NCBI RefSeq assembly: GCF_014205275.1
Contig: NZ_JACHND010000001.1
Span: 496,001 to 560,000 of the forward strand
Length of the DNA: 64,000 nucleotides
Reading direction: 5' to 3'
Origin: Sphaerisporangium siamense
GTDB taxonomy: Bacteria > Actinomycetota > Actinomycetes > Streptosporangiales > Streptosporangiaceae
Shown one piece after another: positions 51,750 through 59,802 of the stretch. A program made the position numbers and the translations under genes. Every line of letters starts with the position of its first letter. The first letter of the stretch is position 1. The notes under the pieces are model-generated. The model was not told where the DNA came from and did not search any database. It saw nothing but the letters and a program-made list of their open reading frames with translations.

Positions 51750-51977
51750 CGATAAACTTTTCCCCTTCGCTCTCTGTGAGGCCGCTCCACCACGCGTACC
51801 CGCTCCCAGGCGGCCTTGCCGTTCGACCGGCGGGCCATGCGATGCCGACCACGATCTCGGCATGGCGGCCCGGTGGCGCATACGACCTGGCCCGTGACCG
51901 CCCCGCCTGCGCGCGGGGGGACGCCGCGCGGGCGAGCCATCGGCACACTCCACCCCCCACCCCCCAGGGAGTGCCAC

Positions 51978-54149
51978 GTGAGATTCCGTGTACTCAACCT
52001 CGCGGTCCTGGCCGTCTTCGGGACGGGCCTGGGCCTCCCGGCGCCGGCCGAGGCCGACGCGGCACGGCAGGCGAGCGTCCGAGCCACCGCGCCCGACTGG
52101 GCGCCCTTGACCGCCTACACCGCCGGCACGGTCGTCACCTACAACGGCGTCGAATACCGGTGCCTGCAGAGCCACACTTCTATGCCGGGCTGGGAGCCCG
52201 CCACCACCCCGGTGCTGTGGGAGCCCGTCCCCCCGCCCGCGGGTCCGGCGAACCTGTGCGTCACCGGCGTCACCTCCAGCAGCGTCTCGCTGGCCTGGGA
52301 CGCCTCCAGCGGCACCGTCACCGGATACCGGGTCTACGAGGGCGGCACACAGCGCGCGCAGGTCACCACCACCACCGCCACCATCTCCGGCCTCGGCAAG
52401 TGCGGGACCCACAACTACACGATCAAGTCCTACAACGGCGACGGGGAGTCGGCGGGCCGTGACGTGAGGGCCACCACGATGGACTGCACCTTGGTGTCCT
52501 GGGTCGTCTACGCCGCCTACACCGCCGGCACGGTCGTCACCTACAACGGCGTCGCCTACCAGTGCCTGCAGAACCACACCTCCCTGTCCGGCCAGGAGCC
52601 CCCCAACGTCCCGGCGCTGTGGGAGCGCGTCCGCGCCTGGGAGCCCTCGACCGCCTACACCGCCGGCACGGTCGTCACCTACAACGGCGTCATCTACCAG
52701 GGCCTGCAAAACCACACCTCTGCCCCCGGCCGGGAGCCCGCCGGCGACCCGGCGCTGTGGCAGCGCGTCACCCGTAGCGACGACGTCGCACCCTCGTTCC
52801 CGGCGAACCTGCGCGTCACCGGCACCACCTCCGGCAGCGTCTCGCTGGCCTGGGACGCCTCCACCGACAACGTCCGCCTCGCCGGATACGAGGTCTACCG
52901 CGGTAGCACACCGATGGCCGTCGTGCCCGGCACCAGCTACACCGACTCGGGACTGGCCGCCTCCACCACCTACACCTACATGCTGCGCGCCCGTGACGCC
53001 GCCGGCAACCGCTCGGACGCCTCCTGGGTCACCGCCACCACCGCGCCAGCGGTGCCCGGCCAGCCCGGATTCGCCTGGGCGACCGCGAACGACACCAGCG
53101 TCACGCTGAACTGGGGCACCTCCAGTAGCACCGTCACCGGGTACCGGGTCTACGAGGGCGGCACGCAGCGCGGGCAGGTCATCTCCGCCACCGCCACCGT
53201 CTCCGGCCTCGGCAAGTGCGAGACCCACAAGTACACGATCAAGGCCTACAACGTCAGCGGGGAGTCGGCGGGCCGTGAGGTGAGCGCCACCACGACCGGC
53301 TGCACCACCCCCAGCCCCAACCCCTCCAGGCTGCCCGGCGCCCCGTACCTGTACATGGGCTCCGGGATCCCGCCCAGCCCGGGCACGGTCATGGCCAACA
53401 CCGGCGTCAAGTCCTTCACGATGGCCTACATCCAGTCCTCGGGCCCCTGTAGCCCGGCGTGGGACGGCATGCGCCCGCTGACCGGCGGCGTCGACGCCGC
53501 GGCGATCAACACGATCAGGTCCAGGGGCGGCATCGTGGCGATCTCCTTCGGCGGCTGGAGCGGCAACAAGCTCGGCCCGTCCTGCCCAACCCCGCAGGCC
53601 TTCGCCCAGGCGGTCCAGCAGGTCATCAACGCCTTCGGCCCGGCCGTGCTCGACTTCGACATCGAGAACTTCGACGAGCTCGGGAACCCCATCGTCCAGG
53701 ACCGCATCCTCAACGGCCTGAAGGTCGTCCGGCAGAACAACCCGAACGTCAAAATCACCGTCACCATCCCGACGCTCAAGACCGGCCTGGACGTCCCGGG
53801 CGTCCGCCTGGTCAACCAGGCCAAGGCTCTGGGCGCGCCGATCGACACCTACACGATCATGGCGTTCGACTTCAGCGCGACCGACATGTACCAGGACACC
53901 GTCAACGCCTCCGAGGGGCTCAAGAGCTCCCTGAAGAGCGCGTTCGGCTGGAGCGACGCCGAGGCCTACGCCCACATGGGCATCTCGGGCATGAACGGCG
54001 TGTCCGACCAGGGGGAGACCACGACCCCGGCCCAGTGGACCCAGATCCGTGACTGGGCCAAGGCCAAGGGCCTCACCCGGCTCACCTTCTGGGCCACCAA
54101 CCGCGACCAGCCCGGGTGGCAGTTCACCCAGATCACCGCCGGCTTCTGA
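51978..54149 (+). CDS. Secreted modular GH18 chitinase with three CBM5/12 and three FN3 domains
   Basis: The 723-residue protein starts with GTG (V-R-F-R-V-L-N), after AGGGAG, and has a signal peptide ending about AEA. Order: CBM5/12 (AYTAGTVVTYNGVEYRCLQ), FN3 (YRVYEGGTQRAQV), CBM5/12, CBM5/12, FN3 (NLRVTGTTSGSVSLAWDAS), FN3, and a GH18 catalytic domain (about 450-723). The catalytic motif is LDFDIE at 558-563 with acid/base E563, preceded by VAISFGGWSG. It degrades chitin outside the cell. Modules repeat almost identically at DNA level. The GH18 domain is of the compact class seen in streptomycete ChiC-type enzymes. Confidence 0.92.
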   Translation: MRFRVLNLAVLAVFGTGLGLPAPAEADAARQASVRATAPDWAPLTAYTAGTVVTYNGVEYRCLQSHTSMPGWEPATTPVLWEPVPPPAGPANLCVTGVTSSSVSLAWDASSGTVTGYRVYEGGTQRAQVTTTTATISGLGKCGTHNYTIKSYNGDGESAGRDVRATTMDCTLVSWVVYAAYTAGTVVTYNGVAYQCLQNHTSLSGQEPPNVPALWERVRAWEPSTAYTAGTVVTYNGVIYQGLQNHTSAPGREPAGDPALWQRVTRSDDVAPSFPANLRVTGTTSGSVSLAWDASTDNVRLAGYEVYRGSTPMAVVPGTSYTDSGLAASTTYTYMLRARDAAGNRSDASWVTATTAPAVPGQPGFAWATANDTSVTLNWGTSSSTVTGYRVYEGGTQRGQVISATATVSGLGKCETHKYTIKAYNVSGESAGREVSATTTGCTTPSPNPSRLPGAPYLYMGSGIPPSPGTVMANTGVKSFTMAYIQSSGPCSPAWDGMRPLTGGVDAAAINTIRSRGGIVAISFGGWSGNKLGPSCPTPQAFAQAVQQVINAFGPAVLDFDIENFDELGNPIVQDRILNGLKVVRQNNPNVKITVTIPTLKTGLDVPGVRLVNQAKALGAPIDTYTIMAFDFSATDMYQDTVNASEGLKSSLKSAFGWSDAEAYAHMGISGMNGVSDQGETTTPAQWTQIRDWAKAKGLTRLTFWATNRDQPGWQFTQITAGF
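52112..52691 (+). repeat. Three 40-bp identical repeats within the chitinase gene
   Basis: The same 40-bp stretch, coding for part of each carbohydrate-binding module, occurs at 52112-52151, 52514-52553 and 52652-52691 with no differences. Such identity in coding DNA implies recent duplication or gene conversion rather than protein-level selection alone. Confidence 0.8.
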
Positions 54150-54166
54150 CAGCACGACACGACGAA

Positions 54167-54190
54167 GGGGGCGGGTACTCACCCGCCCCC
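54167..54190 (+). terminator. Terminator after the chitinase gene
   Basis: GGGGGCGGGT and ACCCGCCCCC form a perfect 10-bp stem with an ACTC loop, 18 nt after the stop codon. Confidence 0.8.
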
Positions 54191-54272
54191 ACCAGGCCCG
54201 CGCGGCGGACAGGACCATCCGCACGCCGTCCGCATGATGAGATCCGCGATACGGGGCAAAGGGAGGTTGGAG

Positions 54273-54594
54273 CTACCGCGGGTCTGACCGATACTCAGCC
54301 CAGAGATCAACCGCCTGTCGTAGACCAAGAGTGGCGATGTCTCGCGAGACATCCCCACCGTGCGTATGAGGCGGTCTGCGAGCCAGTCCGGCACCGGTTC
54401 CCGGGCAGGGGGTTGGCCGACGCGGATATGATCGGCCATCGCACCCAGGCGTTCGATGATCTCCGCGAGTCGCAGCACTTCGGGACGGCCCTTTCCAGCG
54501 GCACGGACCCTGGCCGTGGCCTCCGCGTACACCTCGGCGTCGGCATTCGCCGGAGGTCATCGACCGCCGGGGCGGTGAAGACGACATCGGACAC
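54273..54594 (-). pseudogene. Decayed RelE/ParE-like toxin gene (internal deletion and frameshifts)
   Basis: Reading from GTG 54594, the frame gives SDVVFTAPAVDDLRRM, the usual N terminus of such toxins, then breaks. In the next frame comes ADAEVYAEATARVRAAGKG and REPVPDWLADRLIRTVG, which by family memory belongs near the C terminus, and after another shift RDIATLGLRQAVDLWAEYRS before the TAG at 54273. The central core carrying the active residues is absent. Three segments of a known toxin layout in three frames, in order, make a strong case for a relic. It directly follows the antitoxin relic (2 nt). Confidence 0.6.
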
Positions 54595-54596
54595 GT

Positions 54597-54756
54597 CTAC
54601 TCGTCATTCGGCATCGCAGCCGACGACTCCCGCGTCTGCCCGAAGGCAGCAAGTACGTCATCAAGCGCGATCCGCTCACCCGTGTCCGCGACCGAACGCG
54701 CCAGGCTGGGCGGCCTCAGTGACGCTCAGCTCAGCGGCATCACGCTGAACCGTCAT
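54597..54756 (-). pseudogene. Decayed antitoxin gene (Phd-like, internally deleted)
   Basis: From ATG 54756 the frame reads MTVQRDAAELSVTEAA, like the N terminus of Phd/YefM-type antitoxins. After a frameshift the sequence continues SLARSVADTGERIALDDVLA and AFGQTRES, which resembles the C terminus of the same family (xLARxxTDTGxRxxLDxVIxAFG). The central DNA-binding/dimer core is missing. It stops at 54597, 2 nt before the toxin relic. Confidence 0.55.
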
Positions 54757-54943
54757 GCACCTAACTCTAAATGTGACTACACAGATACAGAATGTGACGA
54801 CAGAAGATGATGCCTGCCTGGCTCTGTCATCTGAAGTGGAGCCCCCGCCGTAGAGTTCGGGGGCGAGAGCCCCAATAGGCACAGTCCGAGCGAAGCGAGG
54901 GCCTTTTTCGGGCGGAGCCCGCCCTTCGCAGCGCGCTCACAGG

Positions 54944-55012
54944 TCAGCCTTCGCCGGTGGTGAGGCCTATGGGGCAGCTCACGCCGGTTCCGCCGAGGGC
55001 GCAGTAGCCACC
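54944..55012 (-). pseudogene. C-terminal fragment of an MsrA-like gene
   Basis: A minus-strand frame of 22 codons, GGYCALGGTGVSCPIGLTTG then EG and TGA, matches the C terminus of MsrA of the actinomycete type (GYCGxGGTGVSCPIG, with both resolving cysteines). Nothing upstream continues the homology, and there is no start codon. It differs from the C terminus of the intact msrA at 57081, so it probably comes from another copy. Confidence 0.55.
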
Positions 55013-55050
55013 ACGTGTGCATGACACGAGACGTGTTCTCGATCTCGTGT

Positions 55051-55467
55051 TCAGAGTCGTTCGGGCAGAAGGGTGAGCGCGTCCACATGCCGGGGGCGCA
55101 CGACGGTGAAATGACGGCGATCGAGTGTGGCAACCTCGGTCAGGCCAAGCCGCTCAGCCAACGCGATCACGGAGGCGTCGACAGCCCCCAGCGGAAGATC
55201 GCTGTAGATCTCCACAAGCTCGCTCATCCGGTCCAGATCTTCGGCGGTGACATCGGCCAGAGCCAGCCCAGCGCGAAAGGAGCTGAGAAACGCCGCCTCC
55301 GCCTTGCTTCCCTGCCGTCTCTCTATGAGCTGGCAGACTTCTGTGACGACCGTCGCAGGAACGAGAAGCGGACCGGGGTGGCTCCGCAGGAGCCTGGCGC
55401 AGGGTTCGTGGTACCGGTCCCGGATGTTGACCGCTGCAACCAAAGGCCCCGAATCGATGACGATCAC
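55051..55467 (-). CDS. vapC: PIN-domain ribonuclease toxin, VapC-like
   Basis: The 138-residue PIN protein keeps the acidic residues D5 (MIVIDSGPL), E43 (VVTEVCQLIE), D97 (LGAVDASVIAL) and D116 (ATLDRRHF), expected to bind Mg2+ for RNA cleavage. Its ATG overlaps the preceding antitoxin stop by 4 nt. No damage is seen, so the module is probably functional. Codon use is less GC-biased than in the flanking operons, consistent with a mobile origin. Confidence 0.88.
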   Translation of the reverse strand: MIVIDSGPLVAAVNIRDRYHEPCARLLRSHPGPLLVPATVVTEVCQLIERRQGSKAEAAFLSSFRAGLALADVTAEDLDRMSELVEIYSDLPLGAVDASVIALAERLGLTEVATLDRRHFTVVRPRHVDALTLLPERL

Positions 55468-55670
55468 GAAGAGTGATTGTCCTCCGAGTGCAAGATCTCT
55501 TCAGAGCGTTCCGCGAAATCCGGCTCGGCCTCGAGCATCCCGATGAACGGCAGGTCACGGACGACGGGCCGCTCGTCGAGCTGGTCACGAACAAGGCGAA
55601 GCAGAGGGGCCACCTTCTCCTCGGGCAGGCAGTCCACCAAGTGGTGCAGTTCCTCGCGCATCACGCTCAT
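55464..55670 (-). CDS. VapB-type antitoxin
   Basis: The 68-residue acidic protein (MSVMREELHHLVDCLPEEKV, later RPVVRDLPFIGMLEAEPDFA) lies directly upstream of and overlaps vapC. The N-terminal segment looks like a helical dimer and the C-terminal one (GMLEAEPDFAERSEEIL) like a toxin-binding tail. The assignment comes from position, size and pattern; the family of DNA-binding fold is uncertain. Confidence 0.75.
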   Translation of the reverse strand: MSVMREELHHLVDCLPEEKVAPLLRLVRDQLDERPVVRDLPFIGMLEAEPDFAERSEEILHSEDNHSS

Positions 55671-55771
55671 GCATCGAGTGTAACCAGGCGGTGCCAGCGT
55701 ACGTCATCCCACCGCGACGCGGGGCGAAGAACAGAACGACCCGCATCCGAAGACCGGTACTCCTTGGAGAG

Positions 55772-55872
55772 CTACTTCTCGGTCGGGATCAGGCCGTCTG
55801 GCAGGCGGCCCACTCGGAGGGGTCACCTGACTTGACGTTGGTGCCTCCGGTGCCGCGGTAGCCGTTCGACAC
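55772..55872 (-). pseudogene. Degenerate fragment of the 3' end of msrA
   Basis: The minus strand reads VSNGYRGTGGTNVKSGDPSE then WAACQT, closely matching [26 protein letters not shown] of the intact MsrA encoded at 57081. The first resolving Cys is Arg here. A single-base shift after ACQT restores LIPTEK and a stop (like LVPTEE). No start or N-terminal part exists. It is a duplicated relic separated from intact msrA by the PIN/HTH pair. Confidence 0.75.
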
Positions 55873-55952
55873 CTGAACAAGTGTTGCCGCGTGCTAGCGG
55901 TTCGCTTCAGCCGGCAAATCACGCTCACCGCCGTCCCCGCCTCAGTAGTCCG

Positions 55953-56507
55953 CTAACCGGCCCGGAGGGCGGCGACTGATTCGACCAGACCTGCTTTCTC
56001 CAAAGTGTCGAGCACATCGTCTACGGCCTCCGGCGGGTTCACTCGCGAGTCCGCGATCTGCTGAACACAGGCCCAGACCACTCGTCCATCGAGATCGATC
56101 TGGTCCAGCACGAAGTCGTCGGGAGACTTGGCCTCGATCTCCCAGGGCGCCAAGTGTTCCGAAGGAAAGTCCCTGAGATTTGACGTAACGATGACCTGTG
56201 CTCCTACTTTGATCGCCGCAGCAAGCACATGCCGGTCATCCGGGTCGGGTAGCTTCAGTCCCTCGATAAGAGGTTCGTACCCCTCGACCAGGCAGTCTCG
56301 GACTGCGGAGTTCATAAGCAGGCGAAGCTTGCCCAGCTTCTCCTCCGGAATGTCTGGACGATTGACGGCAAGGTTACGCTGCATTTCGTCGAGAATCCTG
56401 CTGGTCCACTTGGCCTGGAGCCGCCCCGTCATGGCCAGACGGATGAGCAGATCGCGAAGTGTGTTGCCATAGAGCACATTCGCGTCGTAGATCACCACAA
56501 AGCTCAT
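55953..56507 (-). CDS. PIN-domain protein (toxin of a toxin-antitoxin pair)
   Basis: The 184-residue PIN protein has candidate metal ligands D8 (VVIYDANVLYGN), E41 (LDEMQRNLAV), D88/D90/D91 (LPDPDDRHVLAAA) and D113 (SNLRDFP), and a longer C-terminal extension than VapC. Nucleases of this type are usually toxins. Its start is 2 nt after the stop of the HTH gene, and both are on the minus strand, so it forms a two-gene unit with a probable DNA-binding antitoxin. Confidence 0.8.
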   Translation of the reverse strand: MSFVVIYDANVLYGNTLRDLLIRLAMTGRLQAKWTSRILDEMQRNLAVNRPDIPEEKLGKLRLLMNSAVRDCLVEGYEPLIEGLKLPDPDDRHVLAAAIKVGAQVIVTSNLRDFPSEHLAPWEIEAKSPDDFVLDQIDLDGRVVWACVQQIADSRVNPPEAVDDVLDTLEKAGLVESVAALRAG

Positions 56508-56509
56508 GC

Positions 56510-56965
56510 TCAGATGCCCAACTCCTGGCCTAGTGCAGCTAGTTGATCGGCAGCCGTACGGCGCTTGGCGTCATCGCGACGTTTGTACTCTTGAAGGTCC
56601 TCGTATGTAACACGCCTGTGCTTGCCAACCAAGCGGAAGGGGATCTCTCCTTCCGCTAGAAGCTTGATCAGGTGGGGGCGCGAGACGTTCAGCATGTCTG
56701 CCGCCTGCTGGGTCGTCAGCTCGGCATGAGAGGGGATGACCGTCACTCCTCGCCCTTCAGCTGCCTGGGCAAGGATAAAGGCCAAGAGGCTCACAGCTTC
56801 CCGAGGCAAGATCAATGGGTCCTCGGCACCGTGTTCCCCGACAACACGGATGGTCGACTGTTCTTGAGACCGCATGAGGTGGTCCTTGATGCGGCGCACA
56901 GCACGACCGGCCATCTCAGCATCGATGCTTCCGGGCTGTACTCGCTTGGCCTGCACATCTGTCAT
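56510..56965 (-). CDS. Helix-turn-helix (excisionase-type) protein, probable antitoxin of the PIN protein
   Basis: The 151-residue protein has an N-terminal helical part (AGRAVRRIKDHLMRSQEQST), a middle segment and a MerR/excisionase HTH_17 domain (LTTQQAADMLNVSRPHLIKL, LVGKHRRVTYEDLQEYKR). ATG 56965 follows GGAGGTACGGCG. Gene order (HTH first, PIN second), 2-nt spacing and size fit a toxin-antitoxin module. A clear promoter lies directly upstream (56985-57013). Confidence 0.8.
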   Translation of the reverse strand: MTDVQAKRVQPGSIDAEMAGRAVRRIKDHLMRSQEQSTIRVVGEHGAEDPLILPREAVSLLAFILAQAAEGRGVTVIPSHAELTTQQAADMLNVSRPHLIKLLAEGEIPFRLVGKHRRVTYEDLQEYKRRDDAKRRTAADQLAALGQELGI

Positions 56966-56984
56966 CGCCGTACCTCCTACTCGC

Positions 56985-57013
56985 AGTATCCGCAATAAAC
57001 GAAATAAACGCAA
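56985..57013 (-). promoter_or_regulatory. Promoter of the HTH/PIN pair
   Basis: On the minus strand TTGCGT, a 17-bp spacer and GATACT form a sigma70-type promoter. Transcription would begin near 56978, about 13 nt before the start codon, just upstream of the GGAGG site. The spacer holds two direct ATAAACG repeats (plus strand), possible sites for the HTH protein. Confidence 0.6.
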
Positions 57014-57080
57014 GCGAGGACGGTAGGCATACGGCTCGCGCCCAGGGGTGAGCGCGAGCCGTACGGCGAGAGCCGCGGAG

Positions 57081-57770
<690 letters not shown>

Positions 57771-57910
57771 CGTGCACCTCCGTCAGAGTGTTCGTGCAGT
57801 CAAGCCAACCACGGGGGCGGCCGCCTTGTTCCCTGGTGTTAGCAACGCTTAAGCCACCATGAAGCCCTACTTATTTGTGATAAAGACAGTAAGTAGCGAA
57901 AATAGGGTAC

Positions 57911-58828
57911 ATGCCTGAATCGCGTCGTGGTGTGCTGTACGGCATCGCCGCCTACACCATGTGGGGCCTCTTCCCCCTCTACTGGCCGCTGCTCAAGCCC
58001 GCCGGGGCGGTGGAGATCCTCGCCCACCGGATGGTCTGGTCGCTGGTCGTGGTGATCGCCGTGCTGCTCGTACGACGCCACTGGTCGTGGTTCCGTGAGC
58101 TCGTGCGCCAGCCGAGGAAGATGGCCCTGCTGACGCTGGCCGCCGTGATCGTCTCGGTGAACTGGGGCGTCTACATCTACGCCGTGAACGCCGGGCACGT
58201 GGTCGAGAGCGCGCTGGGGTACTTCATCAACCCCCTGGTCAGCGTGCTGTTCGGCGTGATGGTGTTCCGCGAGCGCCTCCGCCCGTGGCAGTGGGCGGCC
58301 GTGGGGCTCGGCGCGCTGGCCGTCGTGGTCCTGACCACCGACTACGGACGGCCGCCGTGGATCGCGCTCGTGCTCGCGGTGTCCTTCGGCACGTACGGCG
58401 TGGTGAAGAAGGTCGCGAACGTGGGCGCGGCCGAGAGCCTGACCGTCGAGACGCTGGTGCTGCTGCTGCCGGCGCTCGGCTACCTGACGTTCCTGCAGGC
58501 CCAGGGCACCGCGACGTTCGGCGGCCACGGGTTCGCCCACGCCGCGCTGCTCGCCGGCGGCGGTGTGATCACGGCGGTGCCGCTCATGGCGTTCACGGCG
58601 GCCGCGATCCGCGTGCCGCTCACCGTGATCGGACTGCTGCAGTACATCGCGCCGATCCTGCAGTTCCTGTGCGGCGTGCTGGTCGCCCACGAGACCATGC
58701 CGCCCAGCCGCTGGGCCGGGTTCGTCATCATCTGGCTGGCCCTGGCGGTCTTCAGCTGGGAGGGGCTGCGCCACGCCCACCAGACCCGCCGCGCCGCCGC
58801 CGCGACGCCGGCCCTGGAGACCGTCTGA
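57911..58828 (+). CDS. rarD: RarD/EamA-type transporter
   Basis: The 305-residue membrane protein has about ten helices and the RarD start RRGVLYGIAAYTMWGLFPLY, then LAHRMVWSLV, VNWGVYIYAVNAGHVVESAL and LGYFINPLVSVLFGVMVF. Members export or import unknown small molecules (named for chloramphenicol sensitivity in Escherichia coli). ATG at 57911 lacks a ribosome site, and an AT-rich stretch lies right before it, so the mRNA may have a very short leader. Confidence 0.9.
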   Translation: MPESRRGVLYGIAAYTMWGLFPLYWPLLKPAGAVEILAHRMVWSLVVVIAVLLVRRHWSWFRELVRQPRKMALLTLAAVIVSVNWGVYIYAVNAGHVVESALGYFINPLVSVLFGVMVFRERLRPWQWAAVGLGALAVVVLTTDYGRPPWIALVLAVSFGTYGVVKKVANVGAAESLTVETLVLLLPALGYLTFLQAQGTATFGGHGFAHAALLAGGGVITAVPLMAFTAAAIRVPLTVIGLLQYIAPILQFLCGVLVAHETMPPSRWAGFVIIWLALAVFSWEGLRHAHQTRRAAAATPALETV

Positions 58829-58971
58829 GACCGGGCTCCCCGATCTACCGCGCCGGACGTACCCGGCGGGCCGTCGCTACCCCACGGGCGGTAGGAGCGG
58901 CGTCCACGGCGGGGTGACGACCTCCGTCCCCGCCGCGCGAGAGCATCGACGGGAACCGAGGGGGTACCGTC

Positions 58972-59799
58972 ATGGCTGATCGTCTGTTTCGTTTCGGGGT
59001 GGTGGCGGCGTCGGCGGCCGACGCCGGCGAGTGGGCGGGGCTGGCCCGCCGCGCCGAGGACCTGGGCTACGCCACGTTCCTGACGCCGGACACGCTGAAC
59101 ACCCTTCCCCCGCTGCTCGCGCTGAGCGCCGCCGCGTCGGCGACGACCACGATCGGGCTGGGCACGTTCGTGCTGGCCGTTCCGTACCGGCGTCCGGAGC
59201 AGGTCGCCTGGGAGGTCGCCGGGATGAACTTCCTGTCCGGCGGACGCTTCGAGCTGGGCCTCGGCGCGGGGCGTCCGGACGCCCGGGAGGACACGGCCAG
59301 GCTCGGCGTGCCGTTCGGCAGCTACGACGAGCGGATCCGGCGGCTGGAAGAGGTGATCCGCCAGGTCAGGAAGTGGCCGGCGGTCGGCTCCGCCGCGCCG
59401 GGGCCGACGCCGCGCGTGCTGATCGCCGCGGCGGGGGCCCGCATGCTGGGGTTCGCCGCGCGCAACGCCGACACCGTCGCGGTTGCCCTGGACGCCGGCA
59501 CGCCCGAGGACGGCCTGGCCGAGCCCGTCCGGCTGCTGCGGCTGGCCAGTGACGACTTCGACCGCCTGGAGATCAGCACCGGCCTGCACGTGGTGGGCGA
59601 CGAGGTGCCGCCGTGGCTGGCCCGGCAGCTCGGGCCCGACGTGCCGGAGGACTCGATCGCCGTGCTGCGGGGCACGCCGCGCGAGATGGCCGACCGGCTG
59701 CTGCGCCGCAGGGACGCCTACCAGGCGTCGTACATCACGGTGAACGCGATGTTCGCCGAGCGCCTGGCCCCCGTGGTGGAGCTGCTCGCCGGCACGTAA
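58972..59799 (+). CDS. LLM-class F420-type oxidoreductase
   Basis: The 275-residue luciferase-like monooxygenase family protein has FRFGVVAASAADAGEWAGLA, YRRPEQVAWEVAGMNFLSGG, FELGLGAGRPD and an F420- or FMN-binding pattern near ARMLGFAARNADTVAV. In actinomycetes such TIM-barrel enzymes mostly use F420. A GGAACCGAGGGGG region precedes the ATG. Substrate unknown. Confidence 0.85.
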   Translation: MADRLFRFGVVAASAADAGEWAGLARRAEDLGYATFLTPDTLNTLPPLLALSAAASATTTIGLGTFVLAVPYRRPEQVAWEVAGMNFLSGGRFELGLGAGRPDAREDTARLGVPFGSYDERIRRLEEVIRQVRKWPAVGSAAPGPTPRVLIAAAGARMLGFAARNADTVAVALDAGTPEDGLAEPVRLLRLASDDFDRLEISTGLHVVGDEVPPWLARQLGPDVPEDSIAVLRGTPREMADRLLRRRDAYQASYITVNAMFAERLAPVVELLAGT

Positions 59800-59802
59800 G
59801 GG

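Larger units (their letters stand above)
51234..51977. other. 744-bp stretch without an intact gene, upstream of the chitinase
   Basis: It contains a GC-poor patch after 51299 (probable promoter of the DUF1206 gene), a likely MFS transporter fragment (51427-51537), and a second GC-poor patch (51718-51765) with a 17-bp near-palindrome upstream of the chitinase. No full-length frame has coding character. Confidence 0.5.

Noticed and set aside
51717-54224. An 835-residue minus-strand frame opposite the chitinase
   Set aside because: Low-complexity Gly/Val/Asp repeats mirror the chitinase modules; no domain.
54760-54943. Structured stretch with a GCCCCCG/CGGGGGC hairpin and a T run, considered as a small RNA or riboswitch
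   Set aside because: The hairpin is only 7 bp, the T run does not follow a stem in the right order, and no known riboswitch core or tRNA cloverleaf could be recognised.
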